NCBI GenBank assembly: GCA_902549495.1
Contig: CACCVU010000002.1
Location: 35,744-99,743 of the forward strand
Direction: 5' to 3'
Length of the DNA stretch: 64,000 nucleotides
DNA from: an uncultured Pelagibacteraceae bacterium
GTDB taxonomy: Bacteria; Pseudomonadota; Alphaproteobacteria; Pelagibacterales; Pelagibacteraceae
In this document: piece by piece, positions 1-7,865 of the stretch
Position numbering within the stretch: the first letter of the stretch is position 1
Layout: each line of letters begins with the position of its first letter
Position numbers and translations under genes: made by a program
Notes under the pieces: generated by a model
What the model was told of the DNA's origin: nothing
The model's database searches: none
Seen by the model: the letters and a program-made list of their open reading frames with translations, nothing else

Positions 1-188
1 CTAAAATTTCAAATTTTTTACTTAAAAATGAAAAAGTTGCCGAGGGTATTGCAAAAATGCACCCAATGAAAAGAATAGGTGAGGGTGGAGACTCAGCTTC
101 TGTTGCAAAGTTTCTCTTAACAGATGAAAGTTCTTGGATAACTGGCCAAATATTAGGTGTTGACGGAGGAAGATCATCTGTCGCATGA
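1..188 (+). CDS. SDR-family oxidoreductase, C-terminal fragment
   Basis: This is the last ~61 codons of a gene entering from the left edge, read in the frame of base 3 and ending at TGA 186-188. The translation contains 'FLLTDESSWITGQILGVDGG', the standard C-terminal signature of classical short-chain dehydrogenases: the stretch after the substrate loop, ending in the conserved VDGG. The catalytic Tyr-Lys pair and the nucleotide-binding site lie outside the window, so the substrate cannot be inferred. The enzyme would be an NAD(P)-dependent cytoplasmic oxidoreductase. The next gene starts 26 bases downstream on the same strand. Confidence 0.85.
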   Translation, partial: KISNFLLKNEKVAEGIAKMHPMKRIGEGGDSASVAKFLLTDESSWITGQILGVDGGRSSVA

Positions 189-214
189 CAATCTTCAAAA
201 AAAACAACTAAATA

Positions 215-712
215 ATGTTTATGAAAAATTTATTAGTAATAGCTTTTACTCTTTTGTTAAGCTCAAGTTTAATGGCTGCGGGAAGTGATAGTAGTAGTGG
301 ATCATCTTCTGATAAAGAATCTTTATACGAGGATGCAGTAAAATTAGTTAAAAGAGCTGGAAAATTAGAAAAAAAAGATAAGACTGACAAAGCTAAAAAA
401 TTGTACTCACAAGCTTTTAATAAATTAGAAAAAGCATATAAATCAGACAAAAAAAATCCTGATATTCTTAACTACATGGGTTTCACAACAAGAAAAACTG
501 GAAACTTTGAAAAAGCCGAAAAGTTTTATTTAGAAGGGTTAAGTTTAAAACCAAATCACAATGGTATTAATGAATATTTAGGTGAACTTTATGTGCAAAC
601 TAATAGAATAGATAAAGCTAACGAGAGATTAGAAGTTCTAAAGAGTTGTAATTGTAAAGAATATGGTGAACTTGAGTTAATTATTAAAACTAAAGGCTCA
701 AAAGTTTACTAA
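215..712 (+). CDS. Secreted TPR-repeat protein
   Basis: A 165-residue protein. The N-terminus is a signal peptide (hydrophobic 'LLVIAFTLLLSSSLMAAG'), followed by a Ser-rich linker at about residues 24-35 and a charged helical region. From about residue 88 there are two recognisable TPR helix pairs ('GNFEKAEKFYLEGLSLKPN' and 'NRIDKANERLEVLKS'). TPR proteins act as scaffolds, so an envelope-located interaction role is likely, but the partner is unknown. A second ATG two codons downstream (221) is an equally possible start. The last 4 bases overlap the convergent DUF2237 gene. Two Cys in the C-terminal part ('SCNCKE') could pair in the periplasm. Confidence 0.75.
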   Translation: MFMKNLLVIAFTLLLSSSLMAAGSDSSSGSSSDKESLYEDAVKLVKRAGKLEKKDKTDKAKKLYSQAFNKLEKAYKSDKKNPDILNYMGFTTRKTGNFEKAEKFYLEGLSLKPNHNGINEYLGELYVQTNRIDKANERLEVLKSCNCKEYGELELIIKTKGSKVY

Positions 713-1086
713 GATAAATCTACTGCAAACTTTTTTAATTTTTCAATTGGTATAAGTTCTAAGGTCTTAATATTTGTCTTTTTCAAATAAACTGAGCAGG
801 CTGCATTCTCTTCGATAGCTCTAGCGTACCAAGTCGCACACACACACCAGCAGTCACCCTCTTTCAAACCTGGAAATCCAAATTCAGGATGAGGCGTAAT
901 TAAATCATTACCTACTTTCTTTGACCAAATTAAAAATTTATCTGTCACTTTTGCACAAACTGTGTGAACCCCTCTATCATTTTTATCTGTATTACAACAT
1001 CCATCCCTAAACCAGCCTGTCAATGGATCATTAGAGCAAGGTTCTAAAGGCTCACCGAAAACATTTTTTTGAATTTCATTACTCAT
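709..1086 (-). CDS. DUF2237 family protein
   Basis: A 125-residue soluble protein recognised as DUF2237 from its pattern: 'NVFGEPLEPCSNDPLTGWFRDGCC' near the N-terminus, then 'HTVCAKVT' and 'GDCWCVCATWYARA'. The many conserved Cys residues suggest metal binding or a redox structure, but the family has no established function. It is encoded immediately after the 2OG oxygenase gene: its ATG shares 4 bases (ATGA) with that gene's stop, so the two are probably translationally coupled. Its 3' end overlaps the convergent TPR gene by 4 bases. Confidence 0.85.
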   Translation of the reverse strand: MSNEIQKNVFGEPLEPCSNDPLTGWFRDGCCNTDKNDRGVHTVCAKVTDKFLIWSKKVGNDLITPHPEFGFPGLKEGDCWCVCATWYARAIEENAACSVYLKKTNIKTLELIPIEKLKKFAVDLS

Positions 1087-1691
1087 CTAGAAAAAACATT
1101 AGCAATTTTTTCATCTATTTCTAGATTAAATGAAAAGGATCTTCTCTCTCCACTTGATTTAAATGGATATGCTGTATGCATTAAATAATGTGGAAAAAGA
1201 ATTACATCACCTTCTTTGGGTTGATGATTATAAATGCTATCACTTAAGAACATCTTGTTTCCATTTATAAAATCTATTGTGCCATCAATATTTGTTTTTT
1301 TATGGCCCTTTGGAACAAATTTTGGAATTTTTAAGTAACCCACACCAGATATATGTCCATCATGGTAATGTATTGGGTTATATTCATTATTAAATTGTCT
1401 CACTATCCAAAAATTTTTAATTGAAATTTTCTTTACATTTTTTCCAATAGTTTTAAAGACATATTTTTTTACTTCATTAGAAATTACTTTTTCCAAATTT
1501 TTTTTTACAAAAGATTTCGGTAATTGAAATTCTTGTTTTACCTGCCCGACTAATTTTTTTGAATAATCCAGTTTTTTTAATAAACTCTTTTTATTTAAAA
1601 TTTGGTCAACCTCATTATTAATTTTTTTTATTAATTTATTTGAAAATTTTAATTTAGCTATTTTTGGACCAAAAGGGCTTATTACTTTCAT
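1083..1691 (-). CDS. Putative 2-oxoglutarate/Fe(II) oxygenase
   Basis: A 202-residue protein resembling the small 2OG-Fe(II) oxygenase-like family. The iron-binding facial triad is visible as 'NPIHYHDGHISG' (HxD) and a distal His in 'FPHYLMHTAYPF', followed by the Arg-rich 2-oxoglutarate-binding stretch 'SSGERRSFSFNL'. The first ~80 residues are lysine-rich and helical. The substrate is unknown; relatives include hydroxylases of proteins and small molecules. It lies between hisI (2 bases upstream) and the DUF2237 gene (4-base overlap), forming a three-gene minus-strand operon. Confidence 0.7.
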   Translation of the reverse strand: MKVISPFGPKIAKLKFSNKLIKKINNEVDQILNKKSLLKKLDYSKKLVGQVKQEFQLPKSFVKKNLEKVISNEVKKYVFKTIGKNVKKISIKNFWIVRQFNNEYNPIHYHDGHISGVGYLKIPKFVPKGHKKTNIDGTIDFINGNKMFLSDSIYNHQPKEGDVILFPHYLMHTAYPFKSSGERRSFSFNLEIDEKIANVFSR

Positions 1692-1693
1692 AA

Positions 1694-2161
1694 TTATAGC
1701 TTAGTTGGATTAGGTTGACCTTTATAAACTTTTTCAGGATCAAATTTTTTCTCTTTTTCTTTGAATTCTAATTTAATTTCTTCAGAATTTTCAATTTTTC
1801 CTAAAGGTATTGATCTGTAAAAGCATGACTTATATCCTACATGGCAACTTGCTCCGTTTCCAATATCTACTGACATCCACAATGCATCCTGATCATCATC
1901 TATTCTTAAATCAATAACTTTTTGCACAAAACCGCTTGTTTTTCCTTTGTGCCAAATATCTTTTCTAGATCTACTCCAATAATGAGCTTCTTTAGTTTCA
2001 ATTGTTTTTTTTAGAGATTCCTCATTCATGTAACCGTGCATTAATAATTCACCTGAGCCACTGTCAGAGGTGGTTACTGGAATAAGTCCATCTTTATCAA
2101 ATTTAGGAGATAGAAATTTTCCTTCTTCTACCTCAAAAACGCTTTCTCTCTTTTTGAACAT
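1694..2161 (-). CDS. hisI: Phosphoribosyl-AMP cyclohydrolase
   Basis: Catalyses hydrolytic ring opening of phosphoribosyl-AMP in histidine biosynthesis. The protein has the family signature 'YWSRSRKDIWHKGKTSG' (about 61-77), the acidic metal site 'IDDDQDALW' (87-95) and the zinc cysteines in 'GASCHVGYKSCFYRS' (C106, C113). I chose the ATG at 2161 (MFKKRESVF...). A longer frame begins at 2203, but it adds a hydrophobic stretch atypical of HisI and would consume the promoter space shared with the divergent folE. At about 155 residues it matches stand-alone alphaproteobacterial HisI, without the HisE domain. It is the first gene of a minus-strand operon. Confidence 0.95.
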   Translation of the reverse strand: MFKKRESVFEVEEGKFLSPKFDKDGLIPVTTSDSGSGELLMHGYMNEESLKKTIETKEAHYWSRSRKDIWHKGKTSGFVQKVIDLRIDDDQDALWMSVDIGNGASCHVGYKSCFYRSIPLGKIENSEEIKLEFKEKEKKFDPEKVYKGQPNPTKL

Positions 2162-2235
2162 GAGGGTAAAATAATGAAAAAAAGACAAAATAGCAATTTG
2201 CATTAATCAAATATGTCCTATAAAACCTTTAAACA

Positions 2236-2844
2236 ATGAAGTTAGTTAAAGACGCAGATAAAACATCCTCAAAAAAGCCTGAAGTTTCCGATAAACAGGC
2301 CGAAGAGGCGTTTAAAACTATTCTTAAATGGATAGGAGAAGATCCAAACAGAGAAGGTCTTGTTGAGACACCAAAAAGAGTAATTAAAGCATTTAAGGAA
2401 TATTTTAAAGGTTATCATCAAGATGCTGAAGCTGATTTATCCAAAACGTTTGGAGACGTGGAGGGATATGACGATATGGTAGTGGAAAAAAACATCACAC
2501 TTGAAAGTCATTGTGAGCACCACATGGCGCCTATAATTGGAGTAGCGCATGTAGCTTATATTCCTAACAAAAAGGTTGTGGGTTTAAGTAAATTAGCGAG
2601 AACGGTAGAAATATTTTCCAAAAGACTTCAAACTCAAGAAAGACTTACAATGCAGATCGCTAAAACTTTAATGAATTCATTAGACGCGAAAGGAGTAGCA
2701 GTTACCATTGACGCTGCTCATCAATGTATGACCATGAGAGGCGTCAAAAAGGAGAGAGCTACAACAGTTACTAACTATTTTTTAGGTTCTTTCAGAGAAG
2801 ACTTAAGTATTCAAAATAGATATTTAAGATATATTAAAAAATAA
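2236..2844 (+). CDS. folE: GTP cyclohydrolase I
   Basis: Converts GTP to 7,8-dihydroneopterin triphosphate, the first step of tetrahydrofolate synthesis. The zinc ligands are visible: C93 and H96 in 'ESHCEHHMAPI' and C164 in 'AHQCMTMRGV'. The conserved 'GLSKLARTVEIFSKRLQTQE' segment also matches. Length 202 residues is normal. Transcribed divergently from hisI, a pairing common in alphaproteobacteria. Its stop TAA is followed directly by the ATG of the acuI-like gene (no gap), so the two are probably co-translated. A CADD homologue at 18183-18851 could supply the pABA for the same pathway. Confidence 0.97.
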   Translation: MKLVKDADKTSSKKPEVSDKQAEEAFKTILKWIGEDPNREGLVETPKRVIKAFKEYFKGYHQDAEADLSKTFGDVEGYDDMVVEKNITLESHCEHHMAPIIGVAHVAYIPNKKVVGLSKLARTVEIFSKRLQTQERLTMQIAKTLMNSLDAKGVAVTIDAAHQCMTMRGVKKERATTVTNYFLGSFREDLSIQNRYLRYIKK

Positions 2845-3846
2845 ATGTCTCAAAAATTTAAAGCTGTAGTAATAGATAATCAAAACGAAAAATTTACAAG
2901 AGAAATTAAAGAAATCGACACAAGTCATCTTAAAGATGGAAATGTTTTAGTCAAAATAGATTATTCAAGTCTTAATTATAAAGATGCATTAATTTTAAAT
3001 AATGGAGGTAAAATTGTTAGAAAATTTCCCTTCGTTCCAGGTATAGATTTTTCAGGTACTGTAGTTGAAAGTGAAGATAATAAATTTAAAAAAGACGATA
3101 AAGTAATTTTAACTGGCTTTAGGGTAGGTGAGGCTTTCTTTGGTGGTTTTGCTCAGTACGCTAAAGTTGACGCTAACTTTTTAATCAAAATACCTAAAGA
3201 CTTGGATACTCATAAGTCTATGATGCTCGGCACGGCAGGTTTTACAGCTCTTTTGTGCTCTTTTGCAGTCAAAGCTAAAGAAGAATTGTTGTTAGGTGAA
3301 AAAGTAAAAGATGTTTTGGTTACTGGCGCTACAGGGGGTGTTGGAAGTATTGCCGTAATGATCTTATCTAAAATGGGATATGATGTTCACGCTGTAACTG
3401 GAAAAAAAGATAAAAATGATTATCTAAAAGGTCTAGGTGCGAAAAATATTATAGACAGAAAAGAATTTGAGGGAGAAAGTAAACTTCTAGAAAAAGGAGT
3501 TTGGGACGGAGTTGTTGACACTGTAGGAGGTGCTGCCTTAACAAAAATATTTGCACAAACAAAACCCGGCGGAATAGTTGCTGCGTGTGGAAATGCAGGG
3601 GGAATAAAAATCAACACAAATGTGATGCCTTTTATTATAAGAGGAGTAAAACTATGGGGCATCGATTCGTCTGGTTCCTCAATAAAAAGAAGAGAGTTTG
3701 TCTGGGGCGAAGCAGCGAAATTGATTGATTTTTCAAAAGTTCAATCGTTTACTAAAGAGCTCTCGTTTTCTGAACTTTTAGATACTTATCCTATGCTTTT
3801 AAAAGGTGAGTTTTCTGGAAGAGCTATAGTAAATCCAAATAAATAA
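2845..3846 (+). CDS. acuI: Acrylyl-CoA reductase-like MDR oxidoreductase (AcuI/YhdH type)
   Basis: A 333-residue medium-chain reductase of the YhdH/AcuI branch. It has the N-terminal GroES-like part ('IDYSSLNYKDALILNNGG', 'FPFVPGIDFSGTV') and the NADP-binding Rossmann motif 'LVTGATGGVGSIAVMI' at about residues 158-173. No catalytic zinc ligands are apparent, as expected for this branch. AcuI-type enzymes reduce acryloyl-CoA to propionyl-CoA with NADPH, detoxifying acrylate made from DMSP in marine bacteria. That substrate is inferred from family and habitat; no DMSP lyase is in the window. It abuts folE and is followed 18 bases later by a LysR regulator. Confidence 0.8.
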   Translation: MSQKFKAVVIDNQNEKFTREIKEIDTSHLKDGNVLVKIDYSSLNYKDALILNNGGKIVRKFPFVPGIDFSGTVVESEDNKFKKDDKVILTGFRVGEAFFGGFAQYAKVDANFLIKIPKDLDTHKSMMLGTAGFTALLCSFAVKAKEELLLGEKVKDVLVTGATGGVGSIAVMILSKMGYDVHAVTGKKDKNDYLKGLGAKNIIDRKEFEGESKLLEKGVWDGVVDTVGGAALTKIFAQTKPGGIVAACGNAGGIKINTNVMPFIIRGVKLWGIDSSGSSIKRREFVWGEAAKLIDFSKVQSFTKELSFSELLDTYPMLLKGEFSGRAIVNPNK

Positions 3847-3864
3847 ACTATAATCATTTAAATA

Positions 3865-4755
3865 ATGGATTGGGATAAATTAAAAATTTTTCATACTGTT
3901 GCTGAGGCATCGAGTTTCACTAAAGCATCTACAATCTTAAACTTAAGCCAATCAGCAATTAGCCGCCAAATTCAAGGCTTAGAGACCGATTTAAAGGTCC
4001 AATTATTCGAGCGTCATGCTAGAGGTTTAGTGCTTACTGAAAATGGTGAGTATCTTTTTAAATCAGCCCACGAGGTTATCTCCAAATTGAAAGATGTTGA
4101 GTCAAACTTAAGCGGTCACAAAGATAAACTAAACGGAAAACTTATTGTAACTACCGTTGTAAGTTTTGGAACTACTTGGCTTACACCTAGAATAAAAGAA
4201 TTCATGGATCTTCATCCAGGTATAGAAATTGAATTAATTTTCGACGATAGAGAGCTAGATTTAGCAACTCGTGAAGCAGATGTAGCCATCAGAATGAGAC
4301 GACCAAAACAATTAAATTTAATACAGAAAAAATTCGTAGACTTCAATTATCACATATATGGTTCAAACGAATATTTAGAAAAAAACGGTTATCCAAAAAC
4401 GCTTAAAGATTTAGATAAACACAAATTTATTACTTATGGTAAAGGAGCTCCTTCTCCTGTTTATAATCCTGATTGGGTATTGAAGGTTGGTTCAAAAGAT
4501 GGAAAGAAAAGAAGATCTTTGATGAAAGTAAATAGCGTTTACGGCTTGTTATTAGCTGTTCAAAGCGGCGTTGGTTTGGCTGCGCTTCCAGATTACATAG
4601 CTCATAACATTAGTGGTATCTCCAAAGTTTTACCAAACGAACCTGGCAAGCCGACCGAAACACATTTTGTTTATCCATCTTCTCTAAAAAATAATGCAAG
4701 ACTTATGGCTTTTAGAAACTTTCTTTTTAGCAAGGTAAACGAGTGGAAATTTTAA
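3865..4755 (+). CDS. LysR-family transcriptional regulator
   Basis: A 296-residue LysR regulator. The winged helix-turn-helix occupies about residues 1-60 ('SFTKASTILNLSQSAISRQI' then 'LFERHARGLVLTENGE'). A linker helix and a periplasmic-binding-protein-like effector domain (about 95-290) follow. The regulated genes and effector are unknown. It is oriented with, and directly after, the acuI-like gene rather than divergent from a target, so the usual LysR rule for naming the target does not apply. Its last 13 bases overlap the GTG start of rseP. Confidence 0.92.
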   Translation: MDWDKLKIFHTVAEASSFTKASTILNLSQSAISRQIQGLETDLKVQLFERHARGLVLTENGEYLFKSAHEVISKLKDVESNLSGHKDKLNGKLIVTTVVSFGTTWLTPRIKEFMDLHPGIEIELIFDDRELDLATREADVAIRMRRPKQLNLIQKKFVDFNYHIYGSNEYLEKNGYPKTLKDLDKHKFITYGKGAPSPVYNPDWVLKVGSKDGKKRRSLMKVNSVYGLLLAVQSGVGLAALPDYIAHNISGISKVLPNEPGKPTETHFVYPSSLKNNARLMAFRNFLFSKVNEWKF

Positions 4756-5861
4756 TATCTTTTATCATACCGTTTATAATTCTACTTACAGTTGTAGTAT
4801 TTATTCATGAATATGGCCATTATTACTATGCTAAGAAGTATGGAGTAGGTGTCACAGATTTTTCTATAGGATTTGGTAAAGAAATATTTGGCTTTAATGA
4901 CAAATCTGGAACAAGGTGGAAATTCTGCGCTATTCCTCTTGGCGGATATGTAAAATTTTTTGGCGACAGAAATGTTTTTAGTCAAGCAGAGCAAGAAGAA
5001 TTGTTAAAAAATTACAGTAAAGAAGATCAAGAGAAATTATTTGTGGTCAAACCTTTATATCAAAGATCAATAATAGTAGCGGCTGGACCTTTTGCAAATT
5101 TTTTATTAGCAATATTTATTTTTGCATTCATCTACATGTTCGCTGGAAAAGATTTTACTCCTGCTCAAATACAAGAGGTTCAAGTGGAAAGTCCTGCTGA
5201 AGAGGCAGGCATTAAACCAGGTGATATTATCCAATCTATAAATGGCAAAGATGTAAATAGCATTATGGAAGTTTCAGCTTTCATTAATTCCTCTTCATCA
5301 GAGATAATTGATATCGGTATATTAAGAAATGACAGTGAAATTACATTTTCTGTAAAACCTGAGGTAATTAAAGGGGAGGACTCTTTAGGCAATAAAGCAA
5401 ATAAAAAGATTATCGGTATAAAGATAGCGCCTTTAAATGATGAAATTAATAGAGAAAGATTAGGCCCAGCAACCGCTTTATTTTATGCTTTTAAAGAGAC
5501 TTGGTTTGTAATTGATGCTTCATGGAATTTTACTATTTCAATGTTTAAAGGCACAGGAGACACCACTCAACTTGGTGGCCCTATAAAAATAGCTAAAATA
5601 ACTGGTCAGGTCGCAAAAATGGGTTTTATAGCCTTTCTAAGCATTATGGCTTACATATCGATTAGCTTAGGATTTATTAATTTGTTACCTATTCCTATGT
5701 TAGATGGAGGACACTTAATGTTTTATGCTTTTGAAAAGGTTTTAGGTAGACCTCTAACTCAAAAGACCCAAGAAGGATTTTTTCGAATCGGTCTTTTTTT
5801 GCTACTTTCTTTAATGTTTTTTACAACATTTAATGATTTAAAAGATTTAGGCTTATTTTAA
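4743..5861 (+). CDS. rseP: RseP-type site-2 intramembrane metalloprotease
   Basis: Membrane zinc protease of the M50/S2P family that cleaves anti-sigma factors or signal-peptide remnants inside the membrane. The zinc motif HExxH is at residues 22-26 ('FIHEYGHYYYAK') in the first membrane helix. The third ligand region is 'NLLPIPMLDGGH' (D321). One PDZ domain lies between ('VESPAEEAGIKPGDIIQSIN', about 142-161). E. coli RseP has two PDZ domains in ~450 residues; this 372-residue form has one, as in many alphaproteobacteria. Translation starts at GTG 4743, inside the end of the LysR gene, the only in-frame start that keeps the first helix. No anti-sigma factor gene is next to it. Confidence 0.95.
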   Translation: MEILISFIIPFIILLTVVVFIHEYGHYYYAKKYGVGVTDFSIGFGKEIFGFNDKSGTRWKFCAIPLGGYVKFFGDRNVFSQAEQEELLKNYSKEDQEKLFVVKPLYQRSIIVAAGPFANFLLAIFIFAFIYMFAGKDFTPAQIQEVQVESPAEEAGIKPGDIIQSINGKDVNSIMEVSAFINSSSSEIIDIGILRNDSEITFSVKPEVIKGEDSLGNKANKKIIGIKIAPLNDEINRERLGPATALFYAFKETWFVIDASWNFTISMFKGTGDTTQLGGPIKIAKITGQVAKMGFIAFLSIMAYISISLGFINLLPIPMLDGGHLMFYAFEKVLGRPLTQKTQEGFFRIGLFLLLSLMFFTTFNDLKDLGLF

Positions 5862-5884
5862 GCCATTTTTTTAATCAAAAAAGT

Positions 5885-5965
5885 CAATAAAATCAACGAT
5901 TTTTGACCACACAATATATTGTGTTGATATTTACGTGAAACACCAAAAAAATGTTGATTTTATTG
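5885..5965. promoter_or_regulatory. Nested inverted repeats upstream of HU (operator-like)
   Basis: Two palindromic structures lie in the 142-base gap before the HU gene. A perfect 16-base palindrome, ACACAATATATTGTGT, is at 5909-5924. Around it, CAATAAAATCAAC (5885-5897) and GTTGATTTTATTG (5953-5965) form a perfect 13-base inverted repeat. The short palindrome agrees with the published NrdR-box consensus form, yet the downstream gene is HU, so the protein that binds here is unknown. A second, much weaker NrdR-like sequence begins 31 bases away (5940-5955). The palindromes are seen directly; regulatory function is inferred. Confidence 0.5.
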
Positions 5966-6003
5966 GATTTTTATTGAAATTAGGAAATAACTAAGGGGCA
6001 TAA

Positions 6004-6279
6004 ATGAATAAAAAACAACTAGTAGCAAAAATATCGTCCACACTGGGTCAAAGCAAAGCTGATGCAGAGAGAACTTTTGATTCAATAACGACTATTATTT
6101 TAGATGCTTTAAAGAATGACGATACTGTAAAAATAGCTGGATTTGGTACTTATAAAGTAGCAAAAAGAAAAGCTAGGGTAGGTAGAAACCCACGTACAGG
6201 AGAGTCTATTCAAATTGCAGCATCCCAAAAAGTTAAGTTTTTACCAGCCAAAAGCTTAAAAGAAATGTTTAATAGATAA
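6004..6279 (+). CDS. hup: HU-family histone-like DNA-binding protein
   Basis: A 91-residue HU/IHF-type protein that bends and compacts DNA as a dimer. The helical base ('MNKKQLVAKISSTLGQSKAD') is followed by the beta arm with the signature 'GRNPRTGESIQI' at about residues 60-71. 'PxTGE'-type arms with R-N-P favour HU over IHF, and the lack of a paralogue nearby agrees. The start is preceded by AAGGGG as ribosome-binding site. The upstream region carries a rich set of inverted repeats, and a perfect 16-bp hairpin follows the gene. Confidence 0.96.
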   Translation: MNKKQLVAKISSTLGQSKADAERTFDSITTIILDALKNDDTVKIAGFGTYKVAKRKARVGRNPRTGESIQIAASQKVKFLPAKSLKEMFNR

Positions 6280-6287
6280 ACGTTTTA

Positions 6288-6324
6288 TTTAGCCCTTATT
6301 TGATAATCTCAAATAAGGGCTAAA
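6288..6324 (+). terminator. Strong 16-bp hairpin after HU
   Basis: TTTAGCCCTTATTTGA (6288-6303) and TCAAATAAGGGCTAAA (6309-6324) pair perfectly around a 5-base loop. It lies 8 bases after the HU stop codon, so it probably ends that transcript or protects its 3' end. Unlike the two amt terminators it has no U-rich tail (CTACTTGC follows), so factor-independent termination is not certain. Confidence 0.6.
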
Positions 6325-6418
6325 CTACTTGCAAAAACTGCATAGCTCAAATTAAGACAATTCAATTCTTTTTCAATAGTTAAAACACTATAACGCACGC
6401 TTAACAAGGGAGTTAGTT

Positions 6419-7711
6419 ATGAAAAAATACTTAGGATACTTTCTAGCAGGTACAGCCATTTACTTTGGCTTCGCGGGTCTTGGATATGCTGAGACTACAG
6501 TGTCTGCAGAAGTACAATACATTTTTAATACCCTATTATTTTTAATGTCAGGTTTCTTGGTCATGTGGATGGCCGCAGGTTTCGCAATGTTAGAGTCAGG
6601 ATTAGTAACATCAAAATCTGTATCAGCAATCTGCGCAAAAAATATAGGTTTATATTCAATCGCCGGAGTAATGTTCTGGTTGGTTGGTTACAATTTAGCT
6701 TACGGTATCCCAGAGGGCGGATATATTGGTTCATTTACACCATGGAGTGACAATTCATCATTAGAGACAGGATATTCTGATGGATCTGATTGGTTTTTCC
6801 AAATGGTGTTCTGTGCAACTACAATGTCAATCGTATCTGGTACATTAGCTGAAAGAATTAAGATCTGGCCATTTTTCTTATTTGCCGCAATTTTAACTGG
6901 AATTATCTATCCAATTTCAATGGGTTGGCAGTGGGGTGGCGGATGGTTATCGGTAGCTGGATTCTCAGACTTTGCTGGTTCAACATTAGTACATGCTGCT
7001 GGAGGAGCTGCGGCTCTTGCAGGTGCAATCGTATTAGGTGCTAGAAGTGGCAGATTCTCTGGAAAAGGCGAGGCTAAGCCGATGGCACCATTTGCTGCAT
7101 CATCAATTCCGTTAGCAACATTAGGAGTATTTATACTTTGGTTAGGTTGGTTCGGATTTAATGGTGGATCTCAGTTAGCTTCTGGAACGCTAGAAGACGT
7201 TTCAGCAGTAGCAACAATTTATATCAATACGAACTTAGCTGCAGGTGGTGGTGTATTAGCTGCTGCAACAGTATCAAGAGTGATTGGTGGAAAAACTGAC
7301 GTTGTAATGATGCTAAACGGCGCAATTGCTGGATTAGTAGGTATTACCGCAGAACCATTAACACCAAGTCCTCTAGCTGCAATCTTTATTGGAGCAATAG
7401 CTGGAGTATTAATGTACTTCTCAACAAAACTATTGTTCAAAATGAAAATTGATGACGTAGTTGGAGCCATCCCAGCACACTTAGTAGCTGGAGTATGGGG
7501 TACATTAGCAGTGCCATTAACAAATGGAGATGTTACTTTCGGAGCACAATTCTTAGGAACTATCTCAGTTGTGGTATTCGTATTCATAGTCTCATTTATT
7601 GTTTTCCAAATTATAAAAAGTACAATTGGATTAAGAATAAGCAAGGAAGCTGAAAGACTAGGAACTGACAAAGCAGAAGTCGGTGTAATAGCTTACGGTA
7701 TTAGAGACTAA
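6419..7711 (+). CDS. amtB: Ammonium transporter (Amt), first of two
   Basis: A 430-residue Amt/Rh-family channel that imports ammonium across the inner membrane. It has a cleavable-type N-terminal hydrophobic segment ending at about residue 24, then eleven membrane helices. The conserved pore histidines are H192 ('STLVHAAGGAAAL') and H354 ('AIPAHLVAGVWGTL'). The family signature 'ERIKIWPFFLFAA' follows a conserved aromatic gate. The ribosome-binding site is AGGGAG. There is no glnK beside it, which differs from most proteobacterial amtB loci. Its paralogue follows directly, and a strong terminator separates them, so each has its own transcription unit or read-through is limited. Confidence 0.95.
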   Translation: MKKYLGYFLAGTAIYFGFAGLGYAETTVSAEVQYIFNTLLFLMSGFLVMWMAAGFAMLESGLVTSKSVSAICAKNIGLYSIAGVMFWLVGYNLAYGIPEGGYIGSFTPWSDNSSLETGYSDGSDWFFQMVFCATTMSIVSGTLAERIKIWPFFLFAAILTGIIYPISMGWQWGGGWLSVAGFSDFAGSTLVHAAGGAAALAGAIVLGARSGRFSGKGEAKPMAPFAASSIPLATLGVFILWLGWFGFNGGSQLASGTLEDVSAVATIYINTNLAAGGGVLAAATVSRVIGGKTDVVMMLNGAIAGLVGITAEPLTPSPLAAIFIGAIAGVLMYFSTKLLFKMKIDDVVGAIPAHLVAGVWGTLAVPLTNGDVTFGAQFLGTISVVVFVFIVSFIVFQIIKSTIGLRISKEAERLGTDKAEVGVIAYGIRD

Positions 7712-7745
7712 TTAAAATTCCCTCCCTCGTTAGTTGGGAAAAATT

Positions 7746-7789
7746 ATAAGGCCTGGTTCGGTTCCCCCGTCCAGGCCTTATTTATTTTA
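7746..7789 (+). terminator. Rho-independent terminator after first amt
   Basis: ATAAGGCCTGG (7746-7756) pairs perfectly with CCAGGCCTTAT (7771-7781), followed by the T-rich run TTATTTT. It sits 35 bases after the amt stop codon and before the second amt gene. The 14-base loop is C-rich. Confidence 0.9.
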
Positions 7790-7865
7790 CAAAGCTCGTA
7801 TGCATTAAATTCATGCTTCAAATCTCTGTAATTTGATATCAAGTCTTCAAAAAAAAGGGGGAAAC

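Noticed and set aside
1694-2203. Longer hisI starting at 2203
   Set aside because: The extra 14 residues are hydrophobic and unlike HisI, and the start would occupy the promoter region shared with folE.
7219-7671. 150-codon minus-strand ORF opposite the first amt gene
   Set aside because: Shadow of the amt coding frame: antisense to a strongly conserved membrane protein, with a Thr/Pro/Ala-rich low-complexity product and no ribosome-binding site.
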